Made by a program: the position numbers and the translations under genes. The notes under the pieces were generated by a model. It was not told the origin of the DNA. It saw only the letters and a list, made by a program, of their open reading frames with translations, and searched no databases. From an uncultured Pseudoalteromonas sp. (GTDB lineage Bacteria; Pseudomonadota; Gammaproteobacteria; Enterobacterales; Alteromonadaceae), in the NCBI GenBank assembly GCA_947493455.1, contig CANLRB010000029.1, forward strand, positions 1 to 43,677: 43,677 nt of DNA. The letters run 5' to 3'. Below, one piece after another: positions 9,815-17,212 of this stretch. How positions within the stretch are numbered: the first letter of the stretch is position 1; each line of letters begins with the position of its first letter.

Positions 9815-10867
9815 TTACACTCGTGGGTTTCGCGCGCCGGCGCGCCCATCGGCCATTGATTCTAAAATACGGTGGTAACTGTCAAATCGCAGTTCACTTA
9901 TTTTACCGAGTTCAACTGCTTCGCGTAATATACATCCGGGGTCGTCTAAGTGTTTGCAATCGCGAAACTTACAACCGCCAATATAATCTCTAAACTCTTT
10001 AAAACACCAAGTGACACGGTCATTTTCTAAATGCCATAAGCCAAACTCTCGGATCCCTGGAGAGTCAATTAAATTACCACCAGAGGGCAAGTGATGCAGA
10101 GTTGATACAGTTGTTGTATGTTGTCCAAGTCCGCTAACTTCAGAAACTTCTTTGGTTAAAATATCGGTACCTGGTAGCAAACTGTTTACTAAAGTTGATT
10201 TACCGACCCCAGATTGACCGACGAAAATATTATTCTTGTCGGCAAGGATTTGTTGTAACTCTTCGATACCATGTCCGGACTTGTTACTTATAAAGTAAAC
10301 TCGATAGCCAATATCTCGATATATATCGAGAATCTCATCAATAAAGTCAAAGCTTTCCTCATCAAGCAAATCTACTTTATTCAATACTAAAATGGGCTCG
10401 ATACCCATATCCTCGCAGGCGACTAAATAGCGATCGATAATATTGGGAGTAAATTCAGGCAGTACAGCAGAGACCATTAATATTTGATCTATATTCGCTG
10501 CAACCACTTTGACGCCATCATAAAAATCAGGACGTGTAAGTTGCGATGTGCGTTCTTCAACGAGCTCAATAACACCGGCAAGATCGCCTTGACTAACTTT
10601 TGCACGGCGAAAAATGACTTGGTCGCCGCAAACTAAATTAGATACGGTACGGCGAATATTGCAGCGCAGTACTTCACCTTCAGCGGTTTCTATATCTGCG
10701 TGTTGACCAAAACGACTGATAACTAGCGCAGACTCTTGTTGCGCCAAATTATCTGACTGCCATTGCTGCTCTTCAGGCGGCTTATTTTTAGCCTGCTTTA
10801 GCCGTTTTTGGTGATTTGCGCTGATCCGTCTTGATTGACCTTTACTTAGTTTCTTTCGTTTTGCCAC
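9815..10867 (-). CDS. rsgA: Small ribosomal subunit biogenesis GTPase RsgA
   Basis: 350 residues. This circularly permuted GTPase checks late 30S subunit maturation. In order: a basic N-terminal tail ([12 protein letters not shown]), an OB fold (about residues 45-110), the permuted G domain with the G4 motif 'LNKVD' before the P-loop '[10 protein letters not shown]', the G3 motif 'DSPGIREFG', and a C-terminal zinc finger with 'CKFRDCKH' and a later Cys. The start is GTG at 10867 with AGG 6 bases upstream; the ATG overlapping it is in another frame. It is divergent from orn, as in E. coli. Its last codons contain a 14-bp GC-only palindrome, listed separately. Confidence 0.97.
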   Translation of the reverse strand: MAKRKKLSKGQSRRISANHQKRLKQAKNKPPEEQQWQSDNLAQQESALVISRFGQHADIETAEGEVLRCNIRRTVSNLVCGDQVIFRRAKVSQGDLAGVIELVEERTSQLTRPDFYDGVKVVAANIDQILMVSAVLPEFTPNIIDRYLVACEDMGIEPILVLNKVDLLDEESFDFIDEILDIYRDIGYRVYFISNKSGHGIEELQQILADKNNIFVGQSGVGKSTLVNSLLPGTDILTKEVSEVSGLGQHTTTVSTLHHLPSGGNLIDSPGIREFGLWHLENDRVTWCFKEFRDYIGGCKFRDCKHLDDPGCILREAVELGKISELRFDSYHRILESMADGRAGARNPRV

Positions 10868-10989
10868 ATTTAGCCTATAACTTATATAAAACAGGTGTAA
10901 ATAAAAAAAAGCATTTTATCTAACCCAGAAGCATAATATGATATATGTAATTGCATTAAATCGAAAGGAAAGCACCTAAAAGGTAAATT

Positions 10990-11535
10990 ATGGCTTTTCA
11001 TAAATCTAATTTAGTTTGGTTGGATCTGGAAATGACAGGTTTAGAACCAAGAACAGATAAAATTTTAGAAATTGCGACAATCGTAACTGACGGCAATCTA
11101 AATGTATTGGCTGAAGGCCCAGTCATAGCAATTCATCAACCTGATGAAATATTAGATGGCATGGACGAGTGGTGCACAACACAGCATGGTAAATCAGGAC
11201 TAACTGAACGTTGCCGCAATAGCACTAAAAACGAATTAGATGCAATTAAAGAAACGCTGTTATTTTTGGAAAAATGGGTTCCTAAAGGTGAATCACCAAT
11301 GTGTGGCAATTCAATTGGTCAAGACCGTCGTTTTTTAAACGAATACATGCCAGAGCTCGAAGATTTTTTCCATTATCGTAATATTGATGTAAGTACCATC
11401 AAAGAGCTTGCTCGTCGTTGGCAGCCGGACGTATTACAAAAAGTACAAAAAGAAGGCACCCATTTAGCACTTCAGGATATTCGTGAATCCATAATGGAGT
11501 TAAAAGTGTACAAAAAAGAGCTTTTTCATCTTTAA
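10990..11535 (+). CDS. orn: Oligoribonuclease
   Basis: 181 residues, the standard length. It is a DEDDh-type 3'-5' exonuclease that degrades 2-5 nt RNAs, including the pGpG product of cyclic-di-GMP breakdown. '[12 protein letters not shown]' (ExoI, with the D-x-E pair), '[13 protein letters not shown]' (ExoII) and '[12 protein letters not shown]' (ExoIII, with His and Asp) are all intact. AAAAGG sits about 6 bases before the ATG. It is divergent from rsgA, with 122 bp between the starts. Confidence 0.98.
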   Translation: MAFHKSNLVWLDLEMTGLEPRTDKILEIATIVTDGNLNVLAEGPVIAIHQPDEILDGMDEWCTTQHGKSGLTERCRNSTKNELDAIKETLLFLEKWVPKGESPMCGNSIGQDRRFLNEYMPELEDFFHYRNIDVSTIKELARRWQPDVLQKVQKEGTHLALQDIRESIMELKVYKKELFHL

Positions 11536-11559
11536 TTGAAAAAAAGTGCTTAAACACCC

Positions 11560-11597
11560 TTGCAAAGAAAAATAGTTTATGTAAAATCTCGCCCCGC
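11560..11597 (+). promoter_or_regulatory. Likely promoter of the tRNA-Gly array
   Basis: A -35-like TTGCAA (11560-11565), a 16-bp spacer and a -10-like TAAAAT (11582-11587) are followed by the GC-rich discriminator CTCGCCCCGC. A GC-rich discriminator is typical of stringently controlled tRNA and rRNA promoters. The site lies just after orn, before any tRNA sequence. Confidence 0.72.
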
Positions 11598-11651
11598 TTA
11601 ACCGATAAAGCAATTGCAAAAAGTTAAGCTGGCACTTAGGTGTTTTGGCAT

Positions 11652-11673
11652 GCGAGTATAGTTCAGCTGCTCG
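11652..11673 (+). pseudogene. 5'-half tRNA-Gly relic
   Basis: The stretch starting GCGAGTATAG copies the acceptor and D-arm start of the neighbouring tRNA-Gly with few changes, then loses similarity. No anticodon or T arm follows. It lies between the promoter and the first intact tRNA, so it should be in the primary transcript. Confidence 0.7.
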
Positions 11674-11725
11674 AAGTTAAGAATAAATTTTATTCTGCTA
11701 GGAAACAAAACGGTTGATTTGGAAT

Positions 11726-11801
11726 GCGAGTATAGCTCAGCTGGTAGAGCGCGACCTTGCCAAGGTCGAGGTCACGAGTTCGAACCTCGTTACTCGCTCC
11801 A
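11726..11801 (+). tRNA. tRNA-Gly (anticodon GCC), copy 1
   Basis: A 76-nt cloverleaf with encoded CCA. The acceptor GCGAGTA pairs with TACTCGC, the anticodon arm is CGACC-TTGCCAA-GGTCG with GCC at 11759-11761, and the T loop is TTCGAAC. It corresponds to the glyVXY position after orn in E. coli. Confidence 0.97.
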
Positions 11802-11840
11802 ATTTTAAATTTTTAGCAACCAGAATGCTATAAATTTAAT

Positions 11841-11890
11841 CCGAGTATTGCTAAGCTGCTCGTACGTTAGACGTGACCTGTCGCGCTCCA
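11841..11890 (+). pseudogene. Degenerate tRNA-Gly-like relic in spacer, copy 1
   Basis: The stretch begins CCGAGTATTGCTAAGCTG, resembling the 5' half of the tRNA, and ends GCGCTCCA, resembling its 3' end. It is only 50 nt long and has no recognisable anticodon arm. An almost identical copy occurs at 12119-12168. Confidence 0.55.
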
Positions 11891-11921
11891 GCGTAAAGAA
11901 AAATCTGCTAAGCATCGTGAC

Positions 11922-11997
11922 GCGAGTATAGCTCAGCTGGTAGAGCGCGACCTTGCCAAGGTCGAGGTCACGAGTTCGAACCTCGTTACTCGCTCCA
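11922..11997 (+). tRNA. tRNA-Gly (anticodon GCC), copy 2
   Basis: Identical to copy 1 over all 76 nt, including CCA; the anticodon GCC is at 11955-11957. Confidence 0.97.
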
Positions 11998-12026
11998 ACA
12001 TTTAAAATTGGATTGATTTAGGCTTA

Positions 12027-12079
12027 TGCCAAGGTCGAGACTCTTGAAATTAAGAGTTCGAACCTCGTTACTGGCTCCA
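12027..12079 (+). pseudogene. 3'-half tRNA-Gly relic 1
   Basis: It starts at the anticodon (TGCCAAGGTCGAG), has a changed variable region containing CTCTT/AAGAG, and then keeps the T loop TTCGAAC, the 3' acceptor strand (one change) and CCA. The 5' half is absent. Confidence 0.8.
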
Positions 12080-12118
12080 ATTTTAAATTTTTAGCAACTA
12101 GAACGCTATAAATTTAAT

Positions 12119-12168
12119 CCGAGTATTGCTAAGCTGCTCGTACGTTAGACGTGACCTGTCGCGCTCCA
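12119..12168 (+). pseudogene. Degenerate tRNA-Gly-like relic in spacer, copy 2
   Basis: Second copy of the 50-nt relic seen at 11841-11890, carried along by the 222-bp duplication. Confidence 0.55.
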
Positions 12169-12199
12169 GCGTAAAGAAAAATCTGCTAAGCATCGTGGC

Positions 12200-12275
12200 G
12201 CGAGTATAGCTCAGCTGGTAGAGCGCGACCTTGCCAAGGTCGAGGTCACGAGTTCGAACCTCGTTACTCGCTCCA
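12200..12275 (+). tRNA. tRNA-Gly (anticodon GCC), copy 3
   Basis: Identical to copies 1 and 2, including CCA; the anticodon GCC is at 12233-12235. Confidence 0.97.
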
Positions 12276-12334
12276 ATATTTATTTATACAAATTTATTTT
12301 CTATATTAATTTCCTTTTTTAAACGATTGACCCA

Positions 12335-12385
12335 CCAAGGTCGAGACTTTCGAAATTAAGAGTTCGAACCTCGTTACTCGCTCCA
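12335..12385 (+). pseudogene. 3'-half tRNA-Gly relic 2
   Basis: CCAAGGTCGAG is followed by an altered variable region and then an intact T loop, 3' acceptor strand and CCA (TTACTCGCTCCA). The flanking sequence TATATTAATTTCC recurs 93 bp later before relic 3, so relics 2 and 3 belong to another small duplication. Confidence 0.8.
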
Positions 12386-12427
12386 ATCTTCCTTTATATT
12401 AATTTCCCTTTTAAAATGATTGGCCCA

Positions 12428-12485
12428 CCAAGGTCGAGACTATTGATGTTAACAGTTCGAATCTTTCCTAAATTACGTATCTCCA
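12428..12485 (+). pseudogene. 3'-half tRNA-Gly relic 3, strongly decayed
   Basis: CCAAGGTCGAG and a T-loop-like AGTTCGAA remain, but the acceptor part is disrupted by an insertion before a final CTCCA. It is the most decayed member, at the far end of the array. From here to 12599 I see no gene and no clear terminator. Confidence 0.65.
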
Positions 12486-12599
12486 ATTTTAATTTGGATT
12501 TAGTTAAATGAAAACGTTGCTTTCACTGGCAAGGTCCGCGGTGTGTGTTGTGATTCAATGATTCAGAATTATGCCGTAATAATGGAATTGGATTAAACC

Positions 12600-13475
12600 T
12601 TAATCTGTGATTTTTCGTTTTGTATTAATAATGTCTTCGATTAATGGCCGCAGCAATAACTCCATCGCTAATCCCATTTTTCCGCCAGGAACAACCAGTG
12701 TATTCATACGCGACATAAAACTACCTTCGATCATTTGCAGGTAGTAGGGAAAATTAACGTCTTCTATGCCGCGAAAGCGAATTACTACAAAGCTTTCATC
12801 GAGTGACGGAATATCTTTTGCGCTAAACGGATTTGATGTATCAACAGTGGGCACTCGTTGAAAATTAATATGAGTACGCGAAAATTGCGGTGTAATATAG
12901 TTAATGTAGTCATCCATACTGCGGATAATTGATCCCATTACAGCCTGGTGTGAGTGACCGCGCTCATTGGTGTCACGGATTAATTTTTGAATCCATTCAA
13001 GATTAATGATAGGTACCATGCCAATAAGTAAATCAACATGTTTAGCTACATCATGTTCGTCGCTTACAGCGCCACCGTGAAGCCCCTCATAGAACAATAA
13101 GTCTGTATTTTGGTTAATGTCCTGCCACGGTGTAAAAGTCCCTGGTAATTGATTGTAGGGCACCGCTTCATCAAATGTGTGCAAATAGCGACGAGTCTGA
13201 CCTGTGCCTGTATCAGCGTAGTCGTGAAATAGTTTTTCGAGTGCAGCGAAATCATTAGCTTCAGAACCAAAGTAACTAATATGTTTGCCTAATTGCTCGG
13301 CTTCACGGATCTTTTTATCCATCTCAGGTCGGGTGTAGCGATGAAAGCTATCACCTTCAACAAATGCCGCGTTGATATTTAAACTGCGAAATATATGCAT
13401 AAGTGCATTGGTTGTTGTCGTGGTGCCCGCACCTGATGAGCCTGTAATTGCAATGATAGGATGTTTCGCTGACAT
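12600..13475 (-). CDS. prkB: Phosphoribulokinase-family protein PrkB
   Basis: 291 residues, very similar along its length to E. coli PrkB (b3355) from memory. The P-loop is 'GSSGAGTTTTT', with Thr where many kinases have Lys, as is usual in this family. 'VEGDSFHRYTRPEMD', 'YEGLHGG' and 'PQFSRTHINFQRVPTVDTSNPF' are family blocks. By family it would phosphorylate ribulose 5-phosphate, but no RuBisCO is visible and the role in heterotrophs is unclear. AAGGGT lies about 9 bases before the ATG. It stands alone on the minus strand at the left edge of the accessory stretch. Confidence 0.92.
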   Translation of the reverse strand: MSAKHPIIAITGSSGAGTTTTTNALMHIFRSLNINAAFVEGDSFHRYTRPEMDKKIREAEQLGKHISYFGSEANDFAALEKLFHDYADTGTGQTRRYLHTFDEAVPYNQLPGTFTPWQDINQNTDLLFYEGLHGGAVSDEHDVAKHVDLLIGMVPIINLEWIQKLIRDTNERGHSHQAVMGSIIRSMDDYINYITPQFSRTHINFQRVPTVDTSNPFSAKDIPSLDESFVVIRFRGIEDVNFPYYLQMIEGSFMSRMNTLVVPGGKMGLAMELLLRPLIEDIINTKRKITD

Positions 13476-13652
13476 AACACGATGACCCTTAATTCGAATT
13501 TAGTTATCAGCTTGTTATATAGTGCCAAGTTCGAGATAGCAAGCTTTTCAATTATTTAGTCTGCCAAACATATATGTCAAAAGAGTGTTTTAATGAAATT
13601 TGTAGCCGAGTATGCTAGAAATGTGGTGTTAAGTAGGAAATGGAAAACACAG

Positions 13653-14525
13653 ATGTTTAAAAATATGATGTATGTTGTATCGATTGTGGCAGCAACAGCT
13701 GCACAGGCTCAACAGCCTGCCGGCTTTGATATTTACCTAGCGGATATAGATGATCATAAAGTGATCGCGGTTAAAAATATCTCGAATCGAAAAGGGTATG
13801 ATAATCAACCATTCTTTGGTGAACTTGGATTGTATTATACCGCCGCTTTTAAATCTGGAGATAGCTACCAAACAGACATTCTCTTTTACGATAGTAAACT
13901 TAATAAAACAAAAAATATAACGAAAACAAAAGTAAGTGAATATTCACCTACTAAGATGCGAGGTCAAAATAAATTATCGGCTATTGTTGTTGAAAACGAT
14001 GGTAGCCAAAAACTATGGCAGTATCCACTCGCAGCGAAGGAACAGCCATCGCGCATTTATCAAGATTTAGCACCGGTAGGTTATCATGCATGGGGTCAAG
14101 GCGATGAGCTGGTCACCTTCGTTTTAGGTGAACCGCACAGTCTTTATTTTGGTAATGCAAAACAGCAAACTGCGACACCCGTTGCACATAATATTGGTCG
14201 TACACTTGCTTATAATTCAACCCTTAAACAGTATTCATTCAGTCACTATCAAGAAGAGTCGCACTGGTTGACCTTGTTTAACCCAAAAAATAAATCGCTA
14301 ACAGCACTCTATGAATTTCCGAAGAGTGTTGATTACTATGCTTGGTACGATGATAAAAACGTGATTTTTGCTAAAGACAATGTGGTTTATAAGTGGCAAA
14401 TGAAAAACGCAGAACCAGCGAAAAAGTGGCTTGATTTATCAAGTGTATGTGCGACTTCGGTATCTCGTTTAAATTATTCCAAAGTACATTCACAACTCGC
14501 TTTTGTTTGTGCTGAAAAGCTTTAG
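13653..14525 (+). CDS. Secreted hypothetical protein, possibly beta-propeller (TolB/WD40-like)
   Basis: I do not recognise a named family. From the ATG at 13653 the product has 290 residues and a clear signal peptide, MFKNMMYVVSIVAATAAQA, with an AQA cleavage site. An ATG at 13593 would add 20 residues before it; I prefer 13653 because GGAA lies 7 bases upstream and the signal peptide is then of normal shape. The mature part shows repeated short beta-strand patterns such as 'DILFYDSKLNKTKNI', 'WQYPLAAKEQPSRIY' and 'DYYAWYDDKNVIF', suggesting TolB-like propeller blades. It is convergent with the recombinase-like gene, 25 bp away. Probably periplasmic; function unknown. Confidence 0.72.
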   Translation: MFKNMMYVVSIVAATAAQAQQPAGFDIYLADIDDHKVIAVKNISNRKGYDNQPFFGELGLYYTAAFKSGDSYQTDILFYDSKLNKTKNITKTKVSEYSPTKMRGQNKLSAIVVENDGSQKLWQYPLAAKEQPSRIYQDLAPVGYHAWGQGDELVTFVLGEPHSLYFGNAKQQTATPVAHNIGRTLAYNSTLKQYSFSHYQEESHWLTLFNPKNKSLTALYEFPKSVDYYAWYDDKNVIFAKDNVVYKWQMKNAEPAKKWLDLSSVCATSVSRLNYSKVHSQLAFVCAEKL

Positions 14526-14550
14526 CGAGTCTAGCTCTCGGTTGAATTGT

Positions 14551-15231
14551 TTACGCTTTGTGGCGATCGATAAAACGCTGCCAGCTTACTTTTGTTGGCA
14601 ACGCCCTAAGGCCTCGCGTAATCCGCGACAGCGTGACTGTTGAGTCAAATTCATCAAATGGGTAGTCTTTAAACCCTAATAGATAGTTAAATGCATCTTT
14701 GTTGCCCGCCTGTATCGCGTGGATTCTGATTTGTTCTTCAAAGTTAAGGCGGAATGAACTCATTGAGGCTTTTCGTCCATCATTATCACAACTCGGTATC
14801 TGGCACTTTTGCAGATAACCGAGCCGCTTACCTTCTCCAGAAAACCAAATTCTTACTTTTTCGCTGTACCTGCCCGATTTTGAAGGTAGGTCAAATAAAA
14901 TTCGGTTGTGTTTTTGTTGCTTTACATAGTCAAGATAAGCAAAAAAGCCGTGTTCGCTTAGATAGGGGTGTAGCGGTATAAAACGTTGTTTAATTTTACT
15001 ATTTGTGTGCAATTGAAAACCGCGGACTCCGTTTACTTTAACTATGTCATCAAGTGTGAGGCGTCCCAATTCATCGCTGTACGCACCAGTATAATAAGCT
15101 AAAACCGGTATCCAAAAGTGCCAATGTTTAGGCTGTTCGCGAGGCAGCTTTTCATCCTGGTAGATATATCCACTAAATAAGGTGTGTAATTCCATGTGTG
15201 TAAAAGGACGGCGCCCTAAATGACTTTTCAC
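14551..15231 (-). CDS. Tyrosine-recombinase (phage integrase)-like protein lacking most catalytic residues
   Basis: 226 residues matching only the catalytic domain of phage-type integrases. 'RRPFTHMELHTLF', 'FWIPVLAYYTGA', 'IPLHPYL' and 'RYSEKVRIWF' align with the family blocks. The catalytic set is mostly lost: the first Arg of 'TGAR' is Tyr ('TGAYSDEL'), the His of 'HxFR' is Ser ('SSFRLNF', Arg kept), 'LGH' is 'LGF', and no Tyr stands at the nucleophile position. The N-terminal core-binding domain is absent. The reading frame is intact, with a GTG start at 15231 and AAGG 7 bases upstream, so it may be domesticated as a DNA-binding protein rather than simply decayed. Recombination activity is very unlikely. 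Confidence 0.75.
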   Translation of the reverse strand: MKSHLGRRPFTHMELHTLFSGYIYQDEKLPREQPKHWHFWIPVLAYYTGAYSDELGRLTLDDIVKVNGVRGFQLHTNSKIKQRFIPLHPYLSEHGFFAYLDYVKQQKHNRILFDLPSKSGRYSEKVRIWFSGEGKRLGYLQKCQIPSCDNDGRKASMSSFRLNFEEQIRIHAIQAGNKDAFNYLLGFKDYPFDEFDSTVTLSRITRGLRALPTKVSWQRFIDRHKA

Positions 15232-15295
15232 TTACTGACCTTGTAAACGTAATAACCTCAAGAGATTTTAAATCAAAATTGGTGGAATAACTAGC

Positions 15296-16630
15296 TTACC
15301 AGAAGCGATCCTTGATTTGCGCATATTGATAATAGGCCAGTTGACCATAACGTCGTAACCAAGGTAGAGGAATATGCGGCAGTGGGCGATTAAATAGAGG
15401 TAAATCTGGAACCGGTTTATCGTTGACCATCTGTGCTAAGCGATAAGCCGCTTGCGCACTAAATGAAACTCCTGCACCACAGTAACCAAGTATAAAGCCC
15501 TGTTGACCATCAAAGTTTATATGTGGCATATCATCGAGTGCGGCCGCAATATAGCCACTCCAAAAATAATCAATTTTAATAGTTGCAAGAAGTGGAAAGC
15601 AGTCAGCAAGAGCGCGTTTTAGATTAGTTTTATACTTTTCTTTGTATTGGTGCTTGGCAAATACCGCGCCGCGTCCACCAAATAGTAATCTGTTGTCAGG
15701 TAATAAGCGGTAATAATACTTCAAAATGCGCGTATCCATTGTCACTTGCGTCGTTTTTAACGCAAGCGCTTCTATTTCTTCGCTGCTCAATGGACGTGTG
15801 ACTATAATACTACTTAAAATAGGTAAATAGCGGCTATCAATTGCTTGAGAGCTCTGCTTATTGTTGTACGCGTTACCGCAATAGATGACCTTGTTTACGT
15901 TTATATGTCCAGTCGGTGTGACTAAACGTTGTTGGCCGTTTTGCTCACTCACATTTAATACTGGTGTTTTTTCATACAGATGCACGCCAGCGTCTAGTAC
16001 TGCTTGGCGATACCCTAAAAGTAATTTTAACGGGTTGACGCCAAAACTGTCATGCATTCTGAGCGCGCCATATGCTTGCTGATTATGCATATAGTCATTA
16101 CGCAGTGCTTGTTGGCTAATAAAACTGCCGTTAAAGGCTAAGTGCTTAGTCAAAAACTCGGCTTGCGATTGCAAGCTCGTATATGCTTTTTCATTGTGCG
16201 CTATTTTTAAATAGCCTTTTTGCTGTGGCTCACAATCAATCTGATGCTGTGTAATGAGTTGCTCAACTCGGTCGACGGCCTGGGTATGCTCGTCAAAAAT
16301 ACCACGGCACACATCAAGCCCCCACTTTTTAGCTATTTGCTGATAACTGAGCCGGCCGGATCCTTTTAGTACAAATCCGGCATTGCGCGCACTAGCACCA
16401 AATCCTACTTGATTGGCTTCCACAACGCAGGCCGTAATATTATGCTCTGTGGCAAGGTAATATGCTGTGAGAAGGCCGCTAAACCCGCCGCCAATAATCG
16501 CAACATCGTAGCTTTTATTACTATCACCGTGTGTAATTGCTGTTGGTAATTCTGTGGTACTAGCCCAATAACTCGGTGCGAATTCAGCGCCACCACAATG
16601 AGTTTGTTGGTAAGGGTCGTATAAGGTCAT
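15296..16630 (-). CDS. FAD-dependent oxidoreductase of the DAO family (PuuB/OrdL-like)
   Basis: 444 residues. The Rossmann FAD motif 'VAIIGGGFSGLLTAYYLA' lies at about residue 43. 'GFGASARNAGFVLKG' is the family's second FAD contact, and the C-terminal 'GYCGAGVSFSAQAAYRLA' closes the FAD site. These flavoenzymes oxidise amines or amino acids, for example gamma-glutamylputrescine by PuuB, releasing ammonia or aldehyde and hydrogen peroxide. The substrate here is not readable. It starts 3 bases after the GNAT gene and lacks a strong Shine-Dalgarno sequence, so translation is probably coupled to it. A succinate-semialdehyde dehydrogenase lies 4 kb away, which would fit putrescine use, but they are not one operon. 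Confidence 0.88.
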   Translation of the reverse strand: MTLYDPYQQTHCGGAEFAPSYWASTTELPTAITHGDSNKSYDVAIIGGGFSGLLTAYYLATEHNITACVVEANQVGFGASARNAGFVLKGSGRLSYQQIAKKWGLDVCRGIFDEHTQAVDRVEQLITQHQIDCEPQQKGYLKIAHNEKAYTSLQSQAEFLTKHLAFNGSFISQQALRNDYMHNQQAYGALRMHDSFGVNPLKLLLGYRQAVLDAGVHLYEKTPVLNVSEQNGQQRLVTPTGHINVNKVIYCGNAYNNKQSSQAIDSRYLPILSSIIVTRPLSSEEIEALALKTTQVTMDTRILKYYYRLLPDNRLLFGGRGAVFAKHQYKEKYKTNLKRALADCFPLLATIKIDYFWSGYIAAALDDMPHINFDGQQGFILGYCGAGVSFSAQAAYRLAQMVNDKPVPDLPLFNRPLPHIPLPWLRRYGQLAYYQYAQIKDRFW

Positions 16631-16633
16631 GTT

Positions 16634-17191
16634 TTACTTAAATGGGAGGATCATTTCTGCTGCTTCACAATGGCAATCACGACCACATAAAGTACATAGA
16701 TAGCCCTCTTCTTGACATTGTTTTAACCAGCGATCAGGATGATTTTTAATTAATATGCCGCCTGCTTTCGTAAAATATTTTACGGCACCATTACCAGGGC
16801 TTTGTCGCCATAAGTGCGCAATTCCTGCTGTTGCACCTTGTTCTTTCAATGCTGCGATAGACGCTGCCAATAACTGTGGGCCTATGCCTTTGCCCTGTTG
16901 GCTTTTATCAATAGCGATACACTTAAAATAAGCGACAGACTCACTTTTGTGATGCCAGAGTTTTGGACTGCACCAAGCGTCTATTTGCCAATTGCCTGGC
17001 GCGTATGACAGTCGAACGCCTACTAATTTATTGTTGTCTAGCGCAATAAAGCTGGCATTTATACCCTTCTTAACACCCTTATTGTAAATCTCTTTTAAAC
17101 TCTGTTGGTCAATATAGTTATCGCCATGAACGTCGTTCGCCAGTGCAATTACCGCATCGAAATAATCAGGAGTTAATTGTGTAATCAGCAT
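16634..17191 (-). CDS. GNAT family N-acetyltransferase with C-terminal cysteine cluster
   Basis: 185 residues. The acetyl-CoA pyrophosphate loop is seen as 'KSQQGKGIGPQLL' (the Q/RxxGxG/A pattern), preceded by the beta-4 strand 'AYFKCIAID'. It should acetylate an amine on a small molecule or protein; the substrate is unknown. The C-terminal 'CTLCGRDCHCEAAEM' contains four cysteines spaced C-x2-C-x3-C-x-C plus His, which is not part of the usual GNAT core and could hold a metal. AGAGG lies 8 bases before the ATG. The oxidoreductase follows after 3 bases, suggesting that the two act on related amino compounds. Confidence 0.87.
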   Translation of the reverse strand: MLITQLTPDYFDAVIALANDVHGDNYIDQQSLKEIYNKGVKKGINASFIALDNNKLVGVRLSYAPGNWQIDAWCSPKLWHHKSESVAYFKCIAIDKSQQGKGIGPQLLAASIAALKEQGATAGIAHLWRQSPGNGAVKYFTKAGGILIKNHPDRWLKQCQEEGYLCTLCGRDCHCEAAEMILPFK

Positions 17192-17212
17192 AAAGTCTGC
17201 CTCTTAGTTACG

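Larger units (their letters stand above)
11776..11997 (+). repeat. 222-bp direct repeat, left copy
   Basis: It matches 12054-12275 at an exact offset of 278 bp; I count 4 differences. It covers the 3' end of one tRNA-Gly, a 120-bp spacer with a tRNA-like relic, and the next complete tRNA-Gly. This points to segmental duplication within the array. Confidence 0.93.
12054..12275 (+). repeat. 222-bp direct repeat, right copy
   Basis: Partner of 11776-11997. Its left end is inside a 3'-half relic instead of an intact tRNA, which shows that the duplication breakpoint lies in the T arm. Confidence 0.93.

Noticed and set aside
12502-12560. A 17-codon frame starting ATGAAAACG after the tRNA array
   Set aside because: No ribosome site and too short to judge; the region is better explained as the tail of the tRNA transcript.
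12600-13475. Evidence for carbon fixation from phosphoribulokinase
   Set aside because: The protein belongs to the PrkB group found in many heterotrophs and no RuBisCO gene is in the window.
14754-14981. A 75-codon plus-strand frame inside the recombinase-like gene
   Set aside because: No ribosome site, no recognisable motif, and entirely antisense to a frame with clear family similarity.
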